Made by a program: the position numbers and the translations under genes. This document shows positions 58,672 to 64,000 of a stretch of 64,000 nucleotides of DNA, one piece after another. The stretch lies in NCBI RefSeq assembly GCF_900111765.1, contig NZ_FOIB01000001.1, forward strand, positions 62,001 to 126,000, given 5' to 3'. The number at the start of each line of letters is the position of its first letter. Positions within the stretch are counted from its first letter, which is position 1. A model generated the notes under the pieces. It made no database searches and was not told the DNA's origin. It saw nothing but the letters and a program-made list of their open reading frames with translations. The DNA comes from Myxococcus fulvus. Lineage in GTDB: Bacteria; Myxococcota; Myxococcia; Myxococcales; Myxococcaceae.

Positions 58672-60711
58672 GTGGCGACACACAAAGGCCGCGGCTCTCG
58701 GGGTGGGAAGCAGCGCAAGCAGACGCACCGCGGGGCCGGTGTGGATGACTCCGTGCGTTCGTCCGAGCCCGCGCTGCGTGAACAGCTCTCCTTCGTGACG
58801 GACCCGCTGGCGCTCCTGGAGGGCTTGTTCCTCCACTCGCCCGTGCCCTACGCCATCTTCGACGTGGAGGGGCACTGCCGGCTGAGCAACCCGGCGTACC
58901 GGGCGATGTTCGGCTCGGTGCCGCCGCCCGAGTACAGCCTCTTTCGCGACGAGCTGGTGGCGAAGCTGGGCTTGGATGTCCTGCTGCGCCGGGCCTTCGC
59001 GGGCGAGACGGTGCAGACGCCGGTCATCTGGTACGACGTGAAGGAGCTGCGGCACATCGAGGTGAAGGACGCGCACCGCATCGCCATCGCGTGTACGTGC
59101 TTCCCGCTGTCCGCGACCGGAGGCGAGGTGCGCCACATCGCCCTGGCCTACAAGGACGTGACGGCGGAGCTGGCCGCGCGCGAGGCGGAGCAACTGGAGA
59201 GGAGCCGGCTCTACCAGCTCCTCACGCAGTCGCCCGTGGCCATCAACCTGTTGCGCGGCCCGGAGCTGCGGTTCGAGTTCGCCAACCCGCTCTTGCAGAA
59301 GCTGATGGGCGGCCGCGCGCTGGTGGGCCGCGCGCTGCTGGAGGCGATTCCAGACATCTCCCCGGAGCTGGTGAGCCTGTACCTGGGCGTGCTGGAGACG
59401 GGCGAGCCGGTGGCGGCGCACGAGTACCCGCTGGTCATCGACTACGCGGGCCAGGGGCAGGTGGAGACGCGCTACTGGAACATGCTCTATGAGCCCTTGC
59501 GGGACGAGCGCGGGCGGGTGGACGGGCTGGTGACGTTCGCCTTCGAGGTGACCGAGCAGGTGCTCGCCCGGCACGCGGTGGAGAACCAGCAGCGGTGGCT
59601 GGAGGCGGTGCTGGACTCCATGCCCATGCCGGTGGTGATGGCGGAGCCGGGCACGGGCAACCTCGTCTTCTCCAACGCGGCGGCGGACCGGCTGCATGGC
59701 CAGCACATCCCCACGCGCGTGTCCGCGTCGGAGTACGGCGCGCTGTTCCACGTCACGGACCTGCAGGGGCGCAGGCTCTCCGGAGACGAGCTGCCGTCCT
59801 CGCGCGCGGCCCGGGGCGAGAAGCTGGAGGGCATGGAGGCGGTGTGGCACACCGACGCGGGCGAGCGGGTGCTGAGCATCTCCTCGGAGATGCTGCCCGC
59901 GATGCATGGCCACCCGGCGGTGACGCTCCTGCCCTTCCTGGACATCACCCGGCTGAAGACGGTGGAGCAGCGGCTGCAGGAGGCCATCCGCGCGCGCGAC
60001 GAGTTCCTCTCCGTGGCGAGCCACGAGCTGAAGACGCCGCTGACGGTGCTGAGCCTGCGGCTGCAGGCCTTCGCGCGCGCGACGCTGGTGGACCCGGAGT
60101 CGCCCTGGGCCCTGCGCCACGGCCGCGAGGTGCAGGGGATGCTTCGGCAGGTGATGCGGCTGGCGGACCTGGTCAACGGCCTCTTGGACGTGTCGCGCAT
60201 CGGCACGGGGCGGCTGCGCCTGGAGCTGGAGCAGGTGGACCTGCGCGCGCTGGTGCAGGAGGTGGTGGTGCGCTTCCAGCCGGAGGCCGAGCGCGCGGAG
60301 TGTCAGGTGGAGCTGGAGGGCGGGCCGCCCGCGGTGGGGACGTGGGACCGGATGCGGCTGGAGCAGGTCGTCACCAACCTGGTGTCCAACGCGCTGAAGT
60401 ACGGCGCGGGGCGGCCCGTGCGGCTGCGCGTGGAGGAGGACGCGGGGCTGGCGCGCCTGTGCGTGCGCGACGAGGGCATCGGCATCAGCCTGGATGCCCA
60501 GGCGCGCATCTTCCACAAGTTCGAGCGCGCGGTGTCCGAGCGCAACTACGGCGGCCTGGGCCTGGGGTTGTACGTCGCGCGCACGCTGGTGGAGGCCATG
60601 CGGGGCGTCATCCGCGTGGACAGCCACCCGGGCGAGGGCTCCACCTTCACCGTGGAGCTCCCGCTCGTCCCGGAGGCGCCCCCCGTGGCGGCCACGGACT
60701 TGGCGTCCTGA
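58672..60711 (+). CDS. Soluble sensor histidine kinase with multiple PAS domains
   Basis: 679 residues from the GTG at 58672 (GGGG just upstream). Three PAS-like segments follow each other: about 52-170, 185-310 and 320-445 (PYAIFDVEGHCRLSNPAYRA, VAINLLRGPELRFEFANPLL, MPVVMAEPGTGNLVFSNAAA). The kinase core has SHELKTPLTVLSLRLQAF, TNLVSNALKYG, RDEGIGISL and GGLGLGLYVARTLVEAM. There is no membrane helix, so it senses an internal signal such as redox state or a small ligand. No response regulator is adjacent. It lies 51 bases before recF. Confidence 0.88.
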   Translation: MATHKGRGSRGGKQRKQTHRGAGVDDSVRSSEPALREQLSFVTDPLALLEGLFLHSPVPYAIFDVEGHCRLSNPAYRAMFGSVPPPEYSLFRDELVAKLGLDVLLRRAFAGETVQTPVIWYDVKELRHIEVKDAHRIAIACTCFPLSATGGEVRHIALAYKDVTAELAAREAEQLERSRLYQLLTQSPVAINLLRGPELRFEFANPLLQKLMGGRALVGRALLEAIPDISPELVSLYLGVLETGEPVAAHEYPLVIDYAGQGQVETRYWNMLYEPLRDERGRVDGLVTFAFEVTEQVLARHAVENQQRWLEAVLDSMPMPVVMAEPGTGNLVFSNAAADRLHGQHIPTRVSASEYGALFHVTDLQGRRLSGDELPSSRAARGEKLEGMEAVWHTDAGERVLSISSEMLPAMHGHPAVTLLPFLDITRLKTVEQRLQEAIRARDEFLSVASHELKTPLTVLSLRLQAFARATLVDPESPWALRHGREVQGMLRQVMRLADLVNGLLDVSRIGTGRLRLELEQVDLRALVQEVVVRFQPEAERAECQVELEGGPPAVGTWDRMRLEQVVTNLVSNALKYGAGRPVRLRVEEDAGLARLCVRDEGIGISLDAQARIFHKFERAVSERNYGGLGLGLYVARTLVEAMRGVIRVDSHPGEGSTFTVELPLVPEAPPVAATDLAS

Positions 60712-60762
60712 GCGCGAGATAACCTCCCGCGGCGGCGCTGGGGCGGGTATACGGGGGACGCC

Positions 60763-61902
60763 GTGCGCCTCCTCGCACTCCACGTCCAGGACTTCCGCAA
60801 TCTCGCGCAGGTGTCGCTCACCCCGAGTGCCCACGCCACCATCGCGGTGGGGCAGAACGGGCAGGGCAAGACGAACCTGCTGGAGGCGCTGTACTTCCTC
60901 GCCACGCTCAAGCCGCTGCGCGCCGGGCGCCTGTCGGAGCTGGTGCGCTGGGGCACGCAGACGGCCCGCGTGTCCGGCCGCTTCCTGCTCAAGGGGGCCG
61001 AGCGCGAAATCGCGGTGGAGGTGGGCGGCGGCACCCGGCAGGCCTTCGTGGACGGCAAGAAGGCCGCGAGCCTGGAGGAGTACTTCGGCGGCGTCTCCGT
61101 GGTGGCCTTCACCCCGGACGACCTGGAGGTGGTCAAGGGCGGGCCGGACTCACGGCGGGCCTTCCTGGACCGCGCCGTGTTCAACCGCTTCCCCGCGTAC
61201 CTGCGCGAGAGCCGCGAGTACGCGCGCGCGCTGAAGAACCGCAACCGCCTCTTGCGCGAGGGCGGCGCGGTGGACCCCGCCTACCTGGACGCCTACGATG
61301 AGACGCTGGCCAAGGCCGGCGCGCGCATCTACTCGCGACGGCGCGCGTTGATGGCGGAGCTCGCGCCGCGCGCGCAGGCGACCTTCGCCTCGATTGGCCG
61401 CACGGTGGACCCGGCCGTGTATGGCTATCACCCGGCGCACCTGGCCTGTGACTTCGCCACGGCGGATGAGGCCGCGCTGGCCTCCTCCCTGCGCGAGTCC
61501 CTGACGGCCCGGATGCGCCGCGACTTGGACCGGGGCTTCACCTCGGTGGGGCCTCACTCGGACGATGTGTCGGTGACGCTGGGAGGCCGCAGCGCCCGGG
61601 CCTACGCGAGCCAGGGGCAGCAGCGCGCGCTGGTGCTCGGCTGGAAGATTGCTGAAATCGAAAACCTCGAGTCCTGCACGGGCTTCCTGCCGCTCTTGAT
61701 GCTGGACGACGTGTCGAGCGAGCTGGACCCGGAGCGCAACGCCTACCTGATGGACTACCTGGCGAGGAGCGGCGCGCAGGTCTTCCTGTCCACCACGGAT
61801 GGCTCGCTGGTGAGGGGCGCCGCGGCCGGGGACACGCTGTGGCTCTCCGTGCACTCGGGCGCGGTCACGCTCCGCGAAGAGGACGCGCCCCCGGTCGGCT
61901 GA
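60763..61902 (+). CDS. recF: DNA replication and repair protein RecF
   Basis: 379 residues, GTG start. RecF is an SMC-like ATPase that loads RecA at single-strand gaps with RecO and RecR. The Walker A motif is VGQNGQGKTNLLEA near residue 28, the ABC signature region is ASQGQQRALVLGWK, and Walker B is LLMLDDVSSELD. The coiled-coil arm is short as usual. It is the family's usual neighbour of dnaN, but here is about 7 kb away. TATACG lies 10 bases before the GTG. Confidence 0.97.
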   Translation: MRLLALHVQDFRNLAQVSLTPSAHATIAVGQNGQGKTNLLEALYFLATLKPLRAGRLSELVRWGTQTARVSGRFLLKGAEREIAVEVGGGTRQAFVDGKKAASLEEYFGGVSVVAFTPDDLEVVKGGPDSRRAFLDRAVFNRFPAYLRESREYARALKNRNRLLREGGAVDPAYLDAYDETLAKAGARIYSRRRALMAELAPRAQATFASIGRTVDPAVYGYHPAHLACDFATADEAALASSLRESLTARMRRDLDRGFTSVGPHSDDVSVTLGGRSARAYASQGQQRALVLGWKIAEIENLESCTGFLPLLMLDDVSSELDPERNAYLMDYLARSGAQVFLSTTDGSLVRGAAAGDTLWLSVHSGAVTLREEDAPPVG

Positions 61903-61908
61903 CGGCTC

Positions 61909-62307
61909 TCAGTGCACCGAGCGACGCCGGTGCCAGGGCCAGTGCACGTTCATCCGCCGCGCGGGGTGGTGCTGGTGCACGGGCAGGTCCTCCCGCCGCA
62001 CGTTGCCGAAGGTGCTGAAGCGGAACTCCGCCCAGAGCACGCCGAAGGCCACGGCGAACAGGAACGTCCCCAGGGTGAGCCACCACACCGTGCCCGTGGC
62101 GAGTGACACCGTGGCGAGCAGCAGCAGCGCCACGCTCAACCCGAGCGACAGCTCGCGCAGCTTCTTCGACTCGCTGAAGGCCATCCCCATGGAGGCGACC
62201 GCGAGCACCAGTAGGGCGACCACCAGGCTGTACGCCGTTCGTGCGTACAAGCCGGCGATGGAGAGCAGGAAGAGGCCGAAGCCGAATACCGCGAGTCCGC
62301 CGTCCAT
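61909..62307 (-). CDS. Small four-helix membrane protein
   Basis: 132 residues. Four hydrophobic segments (GGLAVFGFGLFLLSIAGLYA, SLVVALLVLAVASMGMAFSE, GLSVALLLLATVSLATGTVW, WLTLGTFLFAVAFGVLWAEF) are followed by a basic, His-rich tail. A strong GAGGAGG ribosome binding site fixes the start at 62307. The function is unknown. It converges with recF (6 bases between stops) and is divergent from the Mla-type operon. Confidence 0.75.
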   Translation of the reverse strand: MDGGLAVFGFGLFLLSIAGLYARTAYSLVVALLVLAVASMGMAFSESKKLRELSLGLSVALLLLATVSLATGTVWWLTLGTFLFAVAFGVLWAEFRFSTFGNVRREDLPVHQHHPARRMNVHWPWHRRRSVH

Positions 62308-62622
62308 GGAGCCTCCTCTCGAGGGGTGATGAGGAGAACCTGCGCACGCCGTCACTCCCCGGACCGGGACGGGCTGAATCCGACCGGGGACAGGGCGGAC
62401 GGGCCACCCCTTTCCCCAGAGGGAATGCCACGGCAGTGTTCCGGTATCACGCACCTCGCGCGTGCAACCCGCGAGGTTCAGTGTCCGGTACCCACCATCC
62501 AGGGGTGGGAGGAAGGGCGCGGTGGTGGACGTTCCAGTACACGGAATTTCTTGCGGCGGCGGCTGGGCTGTCGCATGACTTGCCCGCAAGGGCCGGACGT
62601 AGATGCCGCGAAGAACGGTGCC
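62308..62622. other. 315-base divergent promoter region of the Mla-type operon
   Basis: It holds a hairpin ACCTCGCG-9-CGCGAGGT at 62453-62477, flanked on both sides by short direct repeats TCCGGTA (about 62440 and 62484). This could be a regulatory site for one or both divergent genes. No clear -35/-10 pair or small gene is seen. Confidence 0.35.
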
Positions 62623-63126
62623 ATGCCGAGGATGACGCTGCTGCTCGTGTTGCTTCTTGCCTCCTGCGTGGGCTGCCGCCGCGTGAGCTTCGAGGACTCC
62701 GTGTTGTCCAAGCCGGACGTGCGCTACCGCGTGGGCGAGCTGCCCAAGCACTGGCGCCGCGTGTGGCTGGACGGCAACGACCTGGCCTTCGCCGAGGAGG
62801 GCACCGGCCGCGCGCTCTCCATCAACGCCACGTGCGAGGGGCATGACGACCCGCCGCTCCCGGTGCTCACCCGCCATCTGCTGATGGGCTTCACCGAGCG
62901 CCAGGAGGTGGCCCAGAGCGTGGTCGCCATGGACGGGCGCGAGGCCTTGCGCAGCCGCTACCTGGCGAAGATGGACGGCGTGCCGGTGGAGCTGGAGTTG
63001 GTGGTGCTCAAGAAGGACAACTGCGTGTTCGACTTCTCCTACGTGGCGCCGCCGGGGCTGGCGATGGAGCGCATGGCGGACTTCGACGCGCTCCTGGCGG
63101 GCTTCGAGTCGGAGCACGTCGGATGA
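62623..63126 (+). CDS. Lipoprotein encoded with the Mla-type permease
   Basis: 167 residues. The signal MPRMTLLLVLLLASCVGC is a lipoprotein signal; an ATG at 62632 is an alternative start. The mature part is a compact alpha/beta domain (FEDSVLSKPDVRYRVGELPK, RRVWLDGNDLAFAEEGTGRA, SINATCEG, VELELVVLKKDNCVFDFSYV) with two Cys. Its stop overlaps the permease start by 4 bases, so it is co-translated with it and likely serves the same lipid transport system, perhaps in the periplasm or outer membrane. Confidence 0.8.
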   Translation: MPRMTLLLVLLLASCVGCRRVSFEDSVLSKPDVRYRVGELPKHWRRVWLDGNDLAFAEEGTGRALSINATCEGHDDPPLPVLTRHLLMGFTERQEVAQSVVAMDGREALRSRYLAKMDGVPVELELVVLKKDNCVFDFSYVAPPGLAMERMADFDALLAGFESEHVG

Positions 63127-63935
63127 ACGCCTCGACCGAAGTGGACGCGGGCGAGCAGGCGGCGCCCCCCAGGCCCGGGCTCTGGGACAAGGCGAAGGAG
63201 CGGCTGGAGTCGCTGGGCGCGATGACGGTGATGACGGGGCAGGTGCTCCAGCGCGTGGTGCGGCCGCCGTTCGACGGCAAGACGCTCATCTTCCACATCG
63301 AGTCGCTGGGCGTGCGCTCGCTGCCCATCGCGCTGCTGACGGCGATGTTCGCCGGGCTCGTCATCTCGCTGCAGTTCGGCTACTTCCTGGCGCGCTTCGG
63401 GGTGCAGTACACGGTGGGGCGCGTGGTCATCCTCACGCTGTTCCGCGAGCTGGCCCCGGTGCTGACGGCGCTGACGGTGGGCGCCAGGCTGGGCAGCGGC
63501 ATGGCGGCGGAATTGGGCGCCATGACGGTGACGGAGCAGGTGGACGCCATCCGCGCGCTGGGGGCGGACCCGCTGCGCAAGCTGGTGGTGCCGCGCGTGC
63601 TGGCGTGCCTCTTGGTGATGCCGGTGCTCACGGTGTTCGCGGACGTGGTGGGGCTGGTGGCGGGCGCGGTGGTGGTGAACACGCAGTACGCCATCTCCTT
63701 CGACCTGTTCTTCCAGGGCGCGCTGGACGCCGTGTTCATGCAGGACTTCGTGTCCGGCGTGTTCAAGGGCGCGGTGTTCGGCTTCATCATCGGCCTGGTG
63801 GGGTGCTTCAAGGGGCTGACGGTGGAGGGCGGCACGGAGGGCGTGGGACGCGCCACCACGCAGACGGTGGCGATTACTTCCGTGGCGGTGTGTCTGGCCG
63901 ACTTCTTCATCACCAAGGTGACGCTGTACCTGTGA
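63123..63935 (+). CDS. mlaE: MlaE-family ABC transporter permease
   Basis: 270 residues, with about five or six membrane segments and the MlaE signature (TLFRELAPVLTALTVGARLG, MAAELGAMTVTEQVDAIRAL, GADPLRKLVVPRVLACLLVM). The interfacial charged first helix at about 20-45 is typical. MlaE permeases move phospholipids between inner and outer membrane with an ATPase (MlaF) and an MCE protein (MlaD). The next gene starts 6 bases downstream and continues beyond the window. Confidence 0.92.
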   Translation: MNASTEVDAGEQAAPPRPGLWDKAKERLESLGAMTVMTGQVLQRVVRPPFDGKTLIFHIESLGVRSLPIALLTAMFAGLVISLQFGYFLARFGVQYTVGRVVILTLFRELAPVLTALTVGARLGSGMAAELGAMTVTEQVDAIRALGADPLRKLVVPRVLACLLVMPVLTVFADVVGLVAGAVVVNTQYAISFDLFFQGALDAVFMQDFVSGVFKGAVFGFIIGLVGCFKGLTVEGGTEGVGRATTQTVAITSVAVCLADFFITKVTLYL

Positions 63936-63941
63936 CGTGCC

Positions 63942-64000
63942 ATGCCCTTCGCCTCTCGCCAGGAAGCTCCCACGTTCGAGTTCCAGCAGCCCACGCCGGG
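63942..64000 (+). CDS. Start of the next gene of the Mla-type operon (partial)
   Basis: Nineteen codons from ATG (MPFASRQEAPTFEFQQPTP) are visible before the window ends. By position right after the MlaE permease gene it is probably the MlaF-type ATPase, but no motif lies within the visible part. Confidence 0.4.
   Translation, partial: MPFASRQEAPTFEFQQPTP

Noticed and set aside
1..64000. tRNA, rRNA, CRISPR array, insertion sequence or prophage
   Set aside because: No regularly spaced repeats, transposase or integrase motifs, cloverleaf sequences or phage genes were recognised while reading the window.

Overview
The window is a very GC-rich (about 70%) stretch of a myxobacterial chromosome, most likely Myxococcus or a close Cystobacterineae relative. 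The reasons are the coding style (strong G/C third positions, GTG starts, many lipoproteins), the density of two-component, ECF sigma and eukaryote-like Ser/Thr kinase genes, a DUF2378/TIGR02265 protein (a family known from myxobacteria), an Imm11-type protein, and a subtilisin gene with a small downstream partner that matches the PopC/PopD pair of M. xanthus. I see about 57 protein genes, no tRNA or rRNA, no insertion sequence, no CRISPR array and no prophage.

Layout. 1-10.2 kb: partial membrane sensor, Gre-like factor, DUF6891-like protein, rhodanese, EamA transporter, lipoprotein hydrolase, two related mini-lipoproteins, an FAD oxidoreductase/ECF41-like sigma pair, and a divergent Lgt homologue. 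10.6-18.5 kb: popC-popD-like pair, SRPBCC protein, Slt-type lytic transglycosylase, SDR, and an Lrp regulator/aminotransferase operon. 18.8-22.2 kb: a run of small exported proteins facing an orphan Imm11-like gene, then a TraB/GumN lipoprotein. 22.5-29.6 kb: TetR, an atypical ketosynthase III and an acyl-CoA ligase in one operon, followed by a lipoprotein, a porin-like barrel and a lipid-type hydrolase. 30-39 kb: secreted lipase, VAT-1-like reductase, Ser/Thr kinase, LVIVD lipoprotein, second acyl-CoA ligase and an alpha-lytic-type protease with a ricin-type lectin domain.

39-51.8 kb is a signalling block: OmpR/histidine kinase pair, DUF2378 protein, single-Cache chemoreceptor, XRE regulator, and a four-gene minus-strand operon that begins with a stand-alone cobalamin-binding protein carrying the photoreceptor-type W-x9-EH motif and ends with two hybrid histidine kinases. 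Divergent from it is an ECF sigma / ActD-like membrane protein / outer-membrane protein operon. This light- or cobalamin-sensing candidate is the most interesting system in the window.

52-64 kb holds dnaN and recF, separated by about 7 kb of unrelated genes (tandem DUF1990 proteins, an AlkC-type repair protein, a PAS histidine kinase), and the start of an Mla-type lipid transport operon (lipoprotein, MlaE permease, beginning of the next gene). Many neighbouring genes touch or overlap by 4-8 bases, so the block is organised in short operons. Several of these end in GC-rich hairpins, two of which have T-rich tails.
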